Assembly (NCBI GenBank): GCA_945877315.1
Contig: CAMCRP010000023.1
Span: forward strand, 1-47,448
From: an uncultured Ruminococcus sp.
GTDB taxonomy: Bacteria; Bacillota; Clostridia; Oscillospirales; Ruminococcaceae
Reading direction: 5' to 3'
DNA: 47,448 bases
The notes under the pieces were generated by a model, which searched no databases, was not told the origin of the DNA, and saw only the letters and a program-made list of their open reading frames with translations. The position numbers and the translations under genes are program-made. This document shows, piece by piece, positions 17,222 to 25,643 of this stretch (positions are counted from its first letter, which is position 1; each line of letters starts with the position of its first letter).

Positions 17222-18454
17222 ATGGCAAAGGTAGCAGTTTTGGGATATGGAGTAGTCGGCTCGGGAACGGTCGAGCTTTTTTACAAGAATGCGGAGGCTA
17301 TCAGAAAGAGAACAGGTCAGAAGGACCTTGATATCAAGTATATCCTCGATATCAGAGAATTCCCCGATTCACCTTATGTTGACAAGTTCACCAAGAATTT
17401 TGATGATATTCTGAACGATGATGAGGTTTCCATTGTTGCGGAGGTAATGGGCGGCGTTCACCCCGCTTACGATTTCGTTAAGGCTGCTCTGGAAAAGGGC
17501 AAGTCCTGCGTGACCTCCAACAAGGAAATGGTGGCTCAGAAGGGCGCAGAGCTTCTGAAAATCGCAAAGGAGCATAACTGCAACTTTATGTTTGAAGCAA
17601 GCACAGGCGGTGCTATCCCCATTATCAGACCCCTTCATCAGTGTCTGGCGGCTAACAACATTACCGCCGTTGCGGGAATTCTGAACGGCACCACAAACTT
17701 TATCCTCACAAAGATGTTCAGCGAAAATATGGCGTTTGACGACGCTCTTGCCCTGGCTCAGAAGCTGGGCTATGCAGAGAGAAATCCCGCCGCAGACGTT
17801 GAAGGTCTGGACGCCTGCCGCAAGATCTGTATTCTCTCCTCGCTGGTTTACGGCAAGCACGTTTACCCCGATTATATCCACACAGAGGGTATCACCGCTA
17901 TTACCAAGGCTGATGTTGAGTACGCCGAGGTTTGGGGCGGTAAGGTGAAGCTTATCGGCAGCGTTAAGAAGTGCGCAAACGGCAAGATCCTGCCTATGGT
18001 TCGTCCCGCATTTGTCTGCAATGATATGCAGCTGTCCAACATCAGCGATGTTTTCAACGGCATTACCGTTTATGGCGACGGCTTTGACGAGGTTATGTTC
18101 TACGGCAGAGGCGCAGGAAAGCTGCCTACCGCAAGTGCAGTTCTCGGAGATGTTATCGACTGCGCAAGACTGTCGGGCACTTCCGTTTCCCAGACTTGGG
18201 AGGACAGCGAAAACGCCGATTTCATCGAGGATTACAAGAATGACACCGTTGCAATGTACGTCCGCACATCGGGCGCAGACAAGGCTCAGATAGAGAAGCT
18301 GTTCGGCGATGTTGAATATCTCGTTAAGGACAACGCTCCCGCAGGTGAGATAGCATTCATCACACCCGAATTGGTCGAAAAGGATATTGACGAAAAGCTG
18401 TCCGCTCTGAACGGCGAAATTCTCGGAAAGATACGTGTTCTCAATCTCAGATAA
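17222..18454 (+). CDS. hom: Homoserine dehydrogenase
   Basis: This 410-residue enzyme reduces aspartate semialdehyde to homoserine with NAD(P)H, the branch step toward threonine and methionine. The N-terminal Rossmann motif is GYGVVGSG (residues 8-15), then EVMGG, TSNKEMVAQKG, and the family signature GILNGTTNFILTKM followed by the conserved GYAERNPAADVEGLDACRK segment, of which only the ends are characteristic (GYAE and DVEG). The last 75 residues form an ACT domain for feedback control. AGAAGGAG precedes the ATG. Homoserine made here would feed both thrB next door and, after acetylation, the MetY of the sulfur operon. Confidence 0.97.
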   Translation: MAKVAVLGYGVVGSGTVELFYKNAEAIRKRTGQKDLDIKYILDIREFPDSPYVDKFTKNFDDILNDDEVSIVAEVMGGVHPAYDFVKAALEKGKSCVTSNKEMVAQKGAELLKIAKEHNCNFMFEASTGGAIPIIRPLHQCLAANNITAVAGILNGTTNFILTKMFSENMAFDDALALAQKLGYAERNPAADVEGLDACRKICILSSLVYGKHVYPDYIHTEGITAITKADVEYAEVWGGKVKLIGSVKKCANGKILPMVRPAFVCNDMQLSNISDVFNGITVYGDGFDEVMFYGRGAGKLPTASAVLGDVIDCARLSGTSVSQTWEDSENADFIEDYKNDTVAMYVRTSGADKAQIEKLFGDVEYLVKDNAPAGEIAFITPELVEKDIDEKLSALNGEILGKIRVLNLR

Positions 18455-18471
18455 GATAGGAAGTTCCTAAA

Positions 18472-19359
18472 ATGTACAGGATACAAATACCCGCCACAAG
18501 CGCAAATCTGGGCGCAGGCTTTGATGCTTTGGGGCTTGCTCTCAGCTACTATAACTACGTGGAAATTGAGGAAAGCGATACCGTTGACATTAAGTCGCTG
18601 GACGATACCGCCATTCCCGAGGACGAAAGCAATCTGGTCTATGAGTCCGCAAAGACGCTTTACGACATCTGCGGAAAGCCTTTAAAGGGTCTGAAAATAC
18701 GTCAGGAGAATAATATCCCTATGGCAAGGGGCTTGGGCAGCTCCTCCGCCTGCATTATTGCGGGACTTGTGGGGGCAAACACTCTCATGAAGGAGCCCCT
18801 TTCCCTTGACGATTTAGTGAATCTTTCGGCGCAGATAGAGGGTCACCCCGACAACACCGCACCCGCTCTTCTTGGGGGAATTGTTACCGCCGTTTTCGAC
18901 GGAAAGAATGTCCACTGGGTAAAGCAGGAGGTTTTCACAACGCTGAAATTTGTGGTGGTGATACCCGATTTTGAGCTGAAAACCGAAAAGGCAAGGGCTT
19001 GTCTGCCAAAGGAAATTTCCCACAAGGACGCCGTTTACAACCTTTCCAGAGCGGCACTTTTCTCCGCTTCTCTGCTGACGGGAAAGTATGAAAATCTCCG
19101 CACAGCCGTTGACGACAGACTGCATCAGCCCTACCGAATGGAGCTTATCCCACACGCCGCAGAGGTGTTTGACACGGCTTATTCTCTGGGTGCATATGCG
19201 TCCTATATAAGCGGAGCGGGTCCGTCCCTCATGGCTATTGTGGACAATGACAACCGCTTTTTCTGCGGAAAAATGCGCTTCGCCCTTGACAGAATGGGGC
19301 TGAAAAGCTGGCAGGTACACGAGCTGCATATTGACAATATCGGCACTAGAATTATTTGA
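18472..19359 (+). CDS. thrB: Homoserine kinase
   Basis: This 295-residue GHMP kinase phosphorylates homoserine for threonine synthesis. It has PATSANLGAGFDALGLAL at the N-terminus, the ATP loop GLGSSSA at residues 87-93, and the C-terminal SGAGPSLMAI motif. AGGAAG lies upstream of the ATG, and the gene follows hom by 17 bases. No thrC (threonine synthase) is in the window, so that step must be encoded elsewhere. The operon ends in the palindromic structure at 19369-19497. Confidence 0.96.
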   Translation: MYRIQIPATSANLGAGFDALGLALSYYNYVEIEESDTVDIKSLDDTAIPEDESNLVYESAKTLYDICGKPLKGLKIRQENNIPMARGLGSSSACIIAGLVGANTLMKEPLSLDDLVNLSAQIEGHPDNTAPALLGGIVTAVFDGKNVHWVKQEVFTTLKFVVVIPDFELKTEKARACLPKEISHKDAVYNLSRAALFSASLLTGKYENLRTAVDDRLHQPYRMELIPHAAEVFDTAYSLGAYASYISGAGPSLMAIVDNDNRFFCGKMRFALDRMGLKSWQVHELHIDNIGTRII

Positions 19360-19368
19360 TCTCGGATA

Positions 19369-19497
19369 GGATATGGCAAAAATATTAAACACTCATTGAT
19401 CACGGGAATCTCTCGGCGTAAAAACCCATAACACGCAAGCTTTTTACGCCGATTTCTTCTCCGTGATCTTAATGGTGTTTATTATTTCGCCATATCC
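19369..19497. ncRNA. Candidate structured RNA element, copy 2, within a long palindrome
   Basis: GGATATGGC (19369-19377) pairs perfectly with GCCATATCC (19489-19497). Inside are AAACAC/GTGTTT, GATCACGG/CCGTGATC (19398-19405 with 19461-19468) and a 12-pair inner stem (TCGGCGTAAAAA at 19413-19424 with 19441-19452). ACACTCATTGA (19389), ATCTCTCGGC (19408) and GCCGATTTCTTCTCC (19448) match copy 1 at 15277-15334. The inner and outer stems differ between copies but stay paired. No good promoter precedes it, so it may be transcribed from the threonine operon, where it could also act at the transcript end or in the tsaE leader. Confidence 0.55.
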
Positions 19498-19519
19498 CTT
19501 TGCCGTTTATGGTGATATT

Positions 19520-19948
19520 ATGATAGAAAAAATTACCTCCTCACCCGAGGAAACAATTGAATTTGCTAAGGAAATAGGCGCACTTCTCAAAGCGGGGGAC
19601 ACCGTTGCCTACACAGGCGGCCTGGGAGCGGGAAAGACTACCTTTACACGGGGACTTGCCATGGGTCTGGGTCTGCCCGACGATGTGACCTCCCCCACCT
19701 TTGCGCTGGTAAATGAGTACAAGGGAAAGAACATCACCCTTTATCATTTCGATATGTACAGGATAGAAACAGAATTTGCCCTTGAATCTACGGGCTTTTT
19801 CGATTATTTGGACGGACGTTCGGTCATTGCCGCCGAGTGGTCGGAGAATATTTCCGAGTTTCTTCCCGAAAACACCATTTACATCAACATAGAGCGCATT
19901 TCCGACGACGTGCGCAAAATTACCGTTAAAGGAGATGACCGCTTTTGA
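19520..19948 (+). CDS. tsaE: tRNA threonylcarbamoyladenosine biosynthesis ATPase TsaE
   Basis: This 142-residue ATPase (YjeE family) assists TsaB-TsaD in making t6A at position 37 of ANN-decoding tRNAs. The Walker A motif GGLGAGKTT is at residues 33-41; DVTSPTFALVNEY and a YHFDMYR segment follow, as in the family. The start chosen is the ATG at 19520; the frame stays open upstream to 19463, but that part lies in the long palindrome and resembles nothing. The gene overlaps tsaB by four bases. Confidence 0.94.
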   Translation: MIEKITSSPEETIEFAKEIGALLKAGDTVAYTGGLGAGKTTFTRGLAMGLGLPDDVTSPTFALVNEYKGKNITLYHFDMYRIETEFALESTGFFDYLDGRSVIAAEWSENISEFLPENTIYINIERISDDVRKITVKGDDRF

Positions 19949-20637
19949 AAATTCTGGGAATTGACACTTCGGGGAACACCGCCTCCGCTGCCGTATGCGA
20001 AAACGGCGTAATTCTGGCAGAAACCACCTTTGCCACACGTCTCACCCATTCTCAGGTAATACTGCCGCTGGCTAAGGAAGTGCTGTCCTACGCCGAAACG
20101 GAGCTTTCCGACATAGGCTTGCTGGTCTGTGCGGCGGGTCCCGGGTCTTATACGGGACTGAGAATTGGCATTTCCGCTGTAAAGGCGTTAAGCTTTGGTT
20201 TGGGAGATATCCCCTGCTGCGGCGTTTCCACTCTTGAAGCGTTGGCATACAGCTGTGCGGTCTGCGGGGAGATAGTCTGCGCCGTTATGAAGGCAAGAGC
20301 TGATCTGGTCTACTGTGCGTTTTTCGATTGTTCGGACAGGAAGTTCCCGAAACGTCTGACCGAGGACAAGGTAATTTCCGCAGATGAAGCAATTGCGCTG
20401 GCTGCGGGTATGAACGTTTCCGTTATGTTTACGGGAGATGCGGTGGACGGAATGTCCGATAGAATTGCGGAACGTCTTGAAAACTACGCATTTGCTCCCC
20501 TTTCCATGAGAACACCGAAAGCGTCCGCACTCTGCTTTATTGGGGAAAATTCCCCGAAAATGTCCGCAGAAGAGCTTATGCCCCAGTATCTCCAGATAAC
20601 CAAGGCTGAAAAGGACTTGCAGGAGCAGAAAAAGTAA
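19945..20637 (+). CDS. tsaB: tRNA threonylcarbamoyladenosine biosynthesis protein TsaB
   Basis: This 230-residue ASKHA-fold protein is the non-catalytic partner of TsaD in t6A synthesis. It begins LGIDTSGNTASAAV and has AAGPGSYTGLRIG near residues 70-82, the hallmark TsaB segment. The start is a TTG at 19945 that overlaps the TGA of tsaE, with GGAGATG upstream, so translation is coupled. The usual third and fourth neighbours, rimI and tsaD, are not here. Confidence 0.94.
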   Translation: MKILGIDTSGNTASAAVCENGVILAETTFATRLTHSQVILPLAKEVLSYAETELSDIGLLVCAAGPGSYTGLRIGISAVKALSFGLGDIPCCGVSTLEALAYSCAVCGEIVCAVMKARADLVYCAFFDCSDRKFPKRLTEDKVISADEAIALAAGMNVSVMFTGDAVDGMSDRIAERLENYAFAPLSMRTPKASALCFIGENSPKMSAEELMPQYLQITKAEKDLQEQKK

Positions 20638-20686
20638 CGGTAACATTTCACGAAAATCATATATCCAATTTGTAATAAAATTGTTC

Positions 20687-20715
20687 TTGAATATAGTAGA
20701 ATAGTATGGTATAAT
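20687..20715 (+). promoter_or_regulatory. Promoter of rpiB
   Basis: TTGAAT (20687-20692) and a perfect TATAAT (20710-20715) are 17 bases apart, about 40 bases before the start. Confidence 0.75.
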
Positions 20716-20756
20716 AAAAGTAGTTTTTTGAAATCTGATCTGATAGGAGAATCATT

Positions 20757-21191
20757 ATGATAATTATAGGAAGCGACCACGCAGGCTACGAGCTGAAAAA
20801 ATCGGTCATTGCACATCTGAAAGAAACAAACGTAGAGTTTGTCGAAGCAGGTTGTATGGACGGCGAAAGCTGCGATTATCCCCTTGTTGCAAAGGAGGTC
20901 TGCGAAAAAATCGTAAACGGCGAGTTTGAAAAGGGGATCCTTATCTGCGGAACAGGCGTCGGCATTTCCATGGCTGCAAACAAGATAAAGGGCATTCGTG
21001 CGGCACTCTGCGGCGACTGGTATTCCGCAAAATACACCCGTCTGCACAACGATGCAAACGTCCTCTGCATGGGCGGAAGAGTAATCGGTTCGGGACTTGC
21101 TGCCGAGATCGTTGACGTTTTCCTTACCACCGAATTTGAGGGCGGCAGACATCAGAGAAGAGTTGACCAGATAACCGATCTGGAGAAATAA
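20757..21191 (+). CDS. rpiB: Ribose-5-phosphate isomerase B (RpiB/LacAB family)
   Basis: This 144-residue enzyme interconverts ribose 5-phosphate and ribulose 5-phosphate. It starts with [12 protein letters not shown], has the active-site loop [13 protein letters not shown] near residues 64-76 and the CMGGRVIG segment near 102. ATAGGAGA precedes the ATG. It has a clear promoter and is followed after 25 bases by upp; both enzymes handle ribose phosphates for nucleotide synthesis and salvage. A lacA/lacB-type galactose phosphate isomerase is less likely from the context. Confidence 0.93.
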   Translation: MIIIGSDHAGYELKKSVIAHLKETNVEFVEAGCMDGESCDYPLVAKEVCEKIVNGEFEKGILICGTGVGISMAANKIKGIRAALCGDWYSAKYTRLHNDANVLCMGGRVIGSGLAAEIVDVFLTTEFEGGRHQRRVDQITDLEK

Positions 21192-21216
21192 AAATGCTTT
21201 GAAAGGAACGATAGCT

Positions 21217-21852
21217 ATGTACGATAATATGGTAAAGGTCATCGAACACCCCCTTGTTCAGCACAAGATCTCCCTTATGAGAGATATTAACACAGGCGCA
21301 AAGGAGTTCAGAGAGCTGGTTTCGGAAACATCTATGCTTATCTGCTTTGAGGCTACAAGAGATCTTCCTCTGAAATCCGTTGACATTCAGACTCCCCTTG
21401 CCATTGCAAAGTCTAAGGTGATTTCGGGCAAAAAGCTGGCGTTCGTGCCTATTTTCAGAGCGGGTCTGGGTATGTGCGACGGTATTATGAAGCTTGTTCC
21501 TGCCGCTAAGATAGGTCATATCGGCGTTTTCAGAGATCCCGACGAGCTTACTCCCGTGGAATATTACACAAAGCTCCCCGTTGACATTAACGAGAGAGAG
21601 GTAATCATTACCGACATTATGCTGGCTACCGGCGGAACTGCTGTAAAGGCTGCGGATATTCTCAAGGAAAACGGCGTAAAGAACATTAAGTTTATGTGTA
21701 TTCTGGCTTCTCCCTACGGATTGGAAACTCTCCATAACGCTCACCCCGATGTTGAGATCTACTGCGGTGCTGTTGACGAGGGTCTGAACGAGCAGTGCTA
21801 CATTGTTCCCGGTCTGGGCGATGCGGGCGACAGAATGTTCGGTACGAAATAA
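21217..21852 (+). CDS. upp: Uracil phosphoribosyltransferase
   Basis: This 211-residue salvage enzyme makes UMP from uracil and PRPP. The N-terminus [16 protein letters not shown] and the PRPP motif [12 protein letters not shown] are typical, as is the C-terminal [14 protein letters not shown]. The ATG at 21217 has GAAAGGA eight bases upstream; six extra residues from a TTG at 21199 are unlikely. It follows rpiB and ends at a terminator. Confidence 0.97.
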   Translation: MYDNMVKVIEHPLVQHKISLMRDINTGAKEFRELVSETSMLICFEATRDLPLKSVDIQTPLAIAKSKVISGKKLAFVPIFRAGLGMCDGIMKLVPAAKIGHIGVFRDPDELTPVEYYTKLPVDINEREVIITDIMLATGGTAVKAADILKENGVKNIKFMCILASPYGLETLHNAHPDVEIYCGAVDEGLNEQCYIVPGLGDAGDRMFGTK

Positions 21853-21873
21853 TTATTTTTATCAATGGCAGGA

Positions 21874-21898
21874 AATCCGAAGAAAATTCGGATTTTTT
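21874..21898 (+). terminator. Terminator after upp
   Basis: AATCCGAA (21874-21881) pairs with TTCGGATT (21887-21894), followed by a T-run. It is short, and glmS begins 24 bases later with no visible promoter, so it may only attenuate. Confidence 0.75.
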
Positions 21899-21921
21899 GC
21901 CGTATATTCGGAGGATAGATT

Positions 21922-23745
21922 ATGTGCGGAATCGTTGGATTTGTGGGGAAAAGAGCCTGTGCGGATATTCTGGTAAAGGCGTTGAAAAGGCTTGAATACC
22001 GCGGCTATGACTCTGCGGGTATAGCAGTTTTTGAGGGGGATTCCCTAAAGACCGTCAAGGCAAAGGGAAAGATAGACGAGGGACTTGTCCGCAAGCTTTC
22101 CGAGGAAACACCTCTCACCGCAGCTGCGGGAATAGGTCACACCCGCTGGGCTACTCACGGCGAACCGTCCGACATTAACTCACACCCCATCGGCAACGGC
22201 AGAATTTCCATAGTTCACAACGGTATTATCGAAAATTACCGAAAGATAAAGGAGTTCCTTATCTCAAAGGGCTATGTTTTTGAAAGCGAAACGGACACGG
22301 AAACCGTTGCAAAGCTGCTTGACTACTATTACAAGGGCGACCCTATGGAAGCCATTGTTAAAACAGCCGCCGAAATTGAAGGTTCCTTTGCGCTGGGAAT
22401 AATTTTCAAGGATTTCAAGAATACTATCTTTGCTATCAGACGTGAAAGCCCCCTTATCGTCGGAAAGGGCGAGGGCGAAAGCTTTATTGCCTCCGACGTT
22501 ACCGCTATTCTTGACCATACCAAGGATTACTATCTCCTTGAACATAATGAGATTGCAAGACTTGACGAGAATGGTGCGCAGTTCTTCGATTTCAACGGAA
22601 ACGTTATCGAAAAAACTCTCCACACTGCCGACTGGGACCTTGACGCTGCGGAAAAGGGCGGCTACAAGTTCTTTATGCTCAAAGAAATTCACGAGCAGCC
22701 CGAGTCTATCAGAAAGACAATTACCCCCAGAATTTCCGACGGTATGCCCGACCTGAGCGAATGCGGACTTACCCCCGAAAAGCTCAGAGGTTACAAGAAT
22801 ATATTCGTTGTTGCCTGCGGAACGGCTATGCACGCAGGTCTTGTGGGAAAATACGTTGTGGAGCGTATCGGACGGATTCCCGTTACCGTTGAGGTAGCGT
22901 CCGAGTTCAGATACAGAAATCCCATCGTTTCCCCCGATGACCTGGTAATTCTCGTTTCACAGTCGGGCGAAACCGCCGACACCCACGCAGCCCTCACCCT
23001 TGCAAAGGATATGGGTGCAGAAACTCTTGCTATTGTCAACGCAAAGGGTTCAAAGATAGCCCGTGACGCCGATATGGTTATCTACACTCATGCAGGCCCC
23101 GAGCTGGCTGTTGCGTCCACAAAGGCGTATATGGTGCAGCTGGCGGTGTTCTATCTGTTTGCCTTTGAGCTGGCTTGGGCGAGAAATGCTATTTCCGAAG
23201 AGAAATGCAGAAGCCTTGTTAAAGGTCTGGAGGAAATGCCTGCTCTTATTGAAAAAGTCCTTGAAAAGCCCGACAGCAGTCAGTTTGCCGCTTCAAAGCT
23301 GGTGGCTGCTGAAAATCTGCTGTACATAGGCAGAGGGCTTGACTATGCGCTTTCCATGGAAGGTTCCCTGAAGCTTAAAGAGGTTTCCTACATTCACTCC
23401 GAGTCCTATGCGGCGGGCGAACTGAAGCACGGCACAATCTCCCTTATTACCGAAGGAATGCCCGTTATCTCCGTTGCAACTCAGACGGACGTTTTCGACA
23501 AGACCGTCAGCAACATCAAGGAGGTAAAGACAAGGGGCGCATATAATATCGTGGTGGCAAGAGAAAGCCGTCAGCCCGGAAGTGATGCGGCGGATTTCAT
23601 CATTACCGTCCCCGAAACGGACGACATTTTAATGCCGATGCTGGCTGTTGTTCCCCTGCAGCTTATTGCCTATTACACGGGAGATCTTAAGGGAAATGAC
23701 GTTGACAAGCCGAGAAATCTCGCAAAATCTGTTACTGTTGAATAA
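21922..23745 (+). CDS. glmS: Glutamine-fructose-6-phosphate aminotransferase (isomerizing)
   Basis: This 607-residue enzyme makes glucosamine 6-phosphate for peptidoglycan. The start CGIVGFVG supplies the N-terminal nucleophile cysteine of the glutaminase domain (about 1-235), with HTRWATHGEPS nearby. Two SIS domains follow (about 290-430 and 460-600; SQSGETADT and the C-terminal KSVTVE). GGAGGAT precedes the ATG. The 69-base gap upstream is too short for a glmS ribozyme, so that control is absent here. Probably transcribed past the upp terminator and on into the next two genes. Confidence 0.97.
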   Translation: MCGIVGFVGKRACADILVKALKRLEYRGYDSAGIAVFEGDSLKTVKAKGKIDEGLVRKLSEETPLTAAAGIGHTRWATHGEPSDINSHPIGNGRISIVHNGIIENYRKIKEFLISKGYVFESETDTETVAKLLDYYYKGDPMEAIVKTAAEIEGSFALGIIFKDFKNTIFAIRRESPLIVGKGEGESFIASDVTAILDHTKDYYLLEHNEIARLDENGAQFFDFNGNVIEKTLHTADWDLDAAEKGGYKFFMLKEIHEQPESIRKTITPRISDGMPDLSECGLTPEKLRGYKNIFVVACGTAMHAGLVGKYVVERIGRIPVTVEVASEFRYRNPIVSPDDLVILVSQSGETADTHAALTLAKDMGAETLAIVNAKGSKIARDADMVIYTHAGPELAVASTKAYMVQLAVFYLFAFELAWARNAISEEKCRSLVKGLEEMPALIEKVLEKPDSSQFAASKLVAAENLLYIGRGLDYALSMEGSLKLKEVSYIHSESYAAGELKHGTISLITEGMPVISVATQTDVFDKTVSNIKEVKTRGAYNIVVARESRQPGSDAADFIITVPETDDILMPMLAVVPLQLIAYYTGDLKGNDVDKPRNLAKSVTVE

Positions 23746-23760
23746 AGGAATTCGTATAAA

Positions 23761-24720
23761 ATGGAGCTAATTTCAGTTGTTGTCCCCTGCTATAACGAGG
23801 AGGAGTCGCTGCCTCTTTTCTATGATGAGATAATCAGAGTTTCCGATAAAATGAAGGCGGAAAAGGGAACCGAGTTTGAGTTTGTTTTCGTAAATGACGG
23901 TTCGAGGGATAAGACCCTTGAAAAGCTGCGGGAACTGTCCCGGCGGGACAAAAGGGTTCGGTATGTGTCCTTTTCCAGAAACTTCGGCAAGGAGTCCGCT
24001 ATGATAGCGGGGCTTGAACACGCCGAGGGGGATTATGTTGTCCTGCTTGATGCGGACTTACAGCACCCGCCCAGGCTTATCCCCGAAATGTACGATTACG
24101 TGTCCTCGGGCGAATATGACTGCGCCGCCACAAGGCGTATCTCCCGAAAGGGCGAACCGAAGCTGCTGTCCTTTTTCGCAAACAGCTTTTACGGCATAAT
24201 CAACAAAATATCCCAAACTCAGATAATCAGCGGCGCACAGGACTTCCGCTTTATGACAAGGCAGATGGTGGACGCTATTATCTCCATGAGCGAATACAAC
24301 CGCTTTTCCAAGGGAATTTTCAGCTGGGTGGGCTTCAAGACTAAGTTTATCGAGATAGAAAACACCGAACGTGCGGCGGGCACTACTACGTGGAATTTCA
24401 AGAAGCTGTTCCTCTATTCGCTGGACGGCATTATGGGATTTTCCACCGCACCGCTGGCTTTATCGCTGTTTCTCGGCATATTCTCCTGCATTATTGCGGC
24501 GGTCATATTTATTGTGACGCTGGTGCAGTTTTTCTCTTTGGGAATTTCTCTCGGAAGATTTGCAAATATTGTCAGCCTCATACTGCTTATGAGCGGACTG
24601 TGCCTTATATGTACGGGTATCAACGGACTGTATCTGTCTAAAACCTATATGGAAGTCAAATGCAGACCGAAATATATAGTCAAAGAAACGGAAAAAACCG
24701 AAAGGGGTAAAAAATCATGA
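23761..24720 (+). CDS. Glycosyltransferase family 2 membrane protein (GtrB/DPM1-like)
   Basis: This 319-residue enzyme likely transfers a sugar from a nucleotide donor to polyprenyl phosphate at the cytoplasmic face. It begins SVVVPCYNEEESLP, has FVNDGSRD at 43-50 and the metal motif LDADLQHP with DAD at 97-99; ERAAGTTTWNFKKL near the end of the catalytic domain is typical. Two membrane helices (about 225-255 and 262-295) anchor the C-terminus, and the tail is basic. The gene follows glmS by 15 bases and overlaps ppa by four. The acceptor and sugar are unknown. Confidence 0.9.
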   Translation: MELISVVVPCYNEEESLPLFYDEIIRVSDKMKAEKGTEFEFVFVNDGSRDKTLEKLRELSRRDKRVRYVSFSRNFGKESAMIAGLEHAEGDYVVLLDADLQHPPRLIPEMYDYVSSGEYDCAATRRISRKGEPKLLSFFANSFYGIINKISQTQIISGAQDFRFMTRQMVDAIISMSEYNRFSKGIFSWVGFKTKFIEIENTERAAGTTTWNFKKLFLYSLDGIMGFSTAPLALSLFLGIFSCIIAAVIFIVTLVQFFSLGISLGRFANIVSLILLMSGLCLICTGINGLYLSKTYMEVKCRPKYIVKETEKTERGKKS

Positions 24721-25265
24721 ACATTTGGCATGACATTTCACCAAACCGAATCACCAAGGAAAACTTTTACGCTGTTATCGAAATAGGCAAGGGCAGCAAA
24801 ATGAAGTATGAGCTTGACAAGAAAACAGGCTTCCTGCTTCTGGACAGAGTGCTGTACACCTCCACCCACTATCCCGCAAACTACGGCTTTATCCCCAGAA
24901 CCTATGCCGAGGACGGCGACCCGCTGGACGTTCTGGTGCTCTGCTCGGAAACCATTGCTTCTCTGGCTCTGGTAAAGTGCTATCCTATCGGCGTTATCTC
25001 CATGATAGACAACGGCGCACCCGATGACAAGATAATCGCTATCCCCTTCAATGACCCTACATACAACGGCTACACCGACATCAGTCAGCTGCCGCAGCAC
25101 ATTTTCGATGAAATGTCCCACTTCTTCACCGTTTACAAGCAGCTGGAGAACAAAGGAACTATCATCGACGAGGTAAAGGGCAGAGAAGCCGCTGTTGAGA
25201 TCATTGAAAGATGTATTGACAGGTATATTGACAGCTTCTGCAAGGGTAAGCCTTCCGAGAGATAA
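24717..25265 (+). CDS. ppa: Inorganic pyrophosphatase, family I
   Basis: This 182-residue soluble enzyme hydrolyses pyrophosphate to phosphate. The metal and substrate residues are in EIGKGSKMKYELDK, YPANYGFIPRTYAEDGDPLDVLV and the DxxDD-like region, and the length is normal. The ATG is inside the stop of the glycosyltransferase gene (ATGA overlap), so translation is coupled. The pairing with a lipid-linked glycosyltransferase is unusual and could relate to the pyrophosphate released in making sugar nucleotides. It ends at a strong terminator. Confidence 0.95.
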   Translation: MNIWHDISPNRITKENFYAVIEIGKGSKMKYELDKKTGFLLLDRVLYTSTHYPANYGFIPRTYAEDGDPLDVLVLCSETIASLALVKCYPIGVISMIDNGAPDDKIIAIPFNDPTYNGYTDISQLPQHIFDEMSHFFTVYKQLENKGTIIDEVKGREAAVEIIERCIDRYIDSFCKGKPSER

Positions 25266-25273
25266 AAAACGAA

Positions 25274-25318
25274 CCGCCGTTTATGGGGAACATTCCCATA
25301 AACGGCGGCTTTTCTTTG
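25274..25318 (+). terminator. Terminator of the glmS-ppa operon
   Basis: CCGCCGTTTATGGG (25274-25287) pairs with CCCATAAACGGCGG (25295-25308), followed by CTTTTCTTT. Confidence 0.9.
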
Positions 25319-25401
25319 GTGCCGGTGGTGGGGCTTGAACCCACACGGATTTCTCCACACGATTTTGAGTCGCGGTCGTCTGCCAATTCCGACACACCGG
25401 C
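25317..25401 (-). tRNA. tRNA-Leu(CAA)
   Basis: On the minus strand the acceptor arm GCCGGTG (5' end at 25401) pairs with CACCGGC (25327-25321), with discriminator A at 25320 and an encoded CCA at 25319-25317. The anticodon stem CGCGA/TCGTG encloses the loop CTCAAAA, giving anticodon CAA for the UUG codon. The T arm has GTTCAAG, and a long variable arm (GTGGAGAAATCCGT-like) fits a class II leucine tRNA. The tRNA 3' end meets the ppa terminator of the opposite strand. Confidence 0.93.
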
Positions 25402-25418
25402 ATTTTGCTGACTATGAT

Positions 25419-25447
25419 ATTATAACCTATTTTTGCTTGATTGTCAA
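25419..25447 (-). promoter_or_regulatory. Promoter of tRNA-Leu
   Basis: On the minus strand TTGACA (25447-25442) and TATAAT (25424-25419), both perfect, are 17 bases apart. Confidence 0.88.
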
Positions 25448-25465
25448 GAGAAAACTTAAAAAAAT

Positions 25466-25541
25466 GTGGAAAGTGAAAAGTGGAAAGTGGAGAGTGAAAA
25501 GTGGAGAGTGAAAAGTGGAGAGTGAAAAGTGGAGAGTGAAA
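25466..25541. repeat. 14-base tandem repeat, GTGGAAAGTGG family copy 3
   Basis: GTGGAGAGTGAAAA occurs four times in direct succession (25487-25541, the last unit slightly degenerate), after a related unit at 25466-25486. It has no spacers, so it is not a CRISPR. It looks like an expansion of one arm of the dispersed palindrome at 13205-13345. Confidence 0.8.
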
Positions 25542-25606
25542 TTATTATGGAACTGCTGATTAAATAGACATTTCTGCTTTTCTTGTTGCCTAAGTGACGC
25601 ATCTAA

Positions 25607-25636
25607 GGGTGTTTCCCAAAATCAAGGGAAACACCC
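25607..25636. terminator. Hairpin after the anti-sigma-like gene
   Basis: GGGTGTTTCCC (25607-25617) pairs with GGGAAACACCC (25626-25636). It lies eight bases past the stop of the minus-strand gene. The T-run is poor, so it may be a transcript-protecting hairpin; it also resembles the palindrome at 27411. Confidence 0.5.
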
Positions 25637-25643
25637 ATCTTAT

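Noticed and set aside
19463-19519. Earlier start for tsaE within the palindrome
   Set aside because: The added residues are unlike TsaE and the region is the arm of a long hairpin.
21853-21921. glmS ribozyme before glmS
   Set aside because: Only 69 bases lie between upp and glmS, and a terminator occupies part; the ribozyme core does not fit.
25466-25541. CRISPR array
   Set aside because: The 14-base units abut with no spacers and there are no cas genes.
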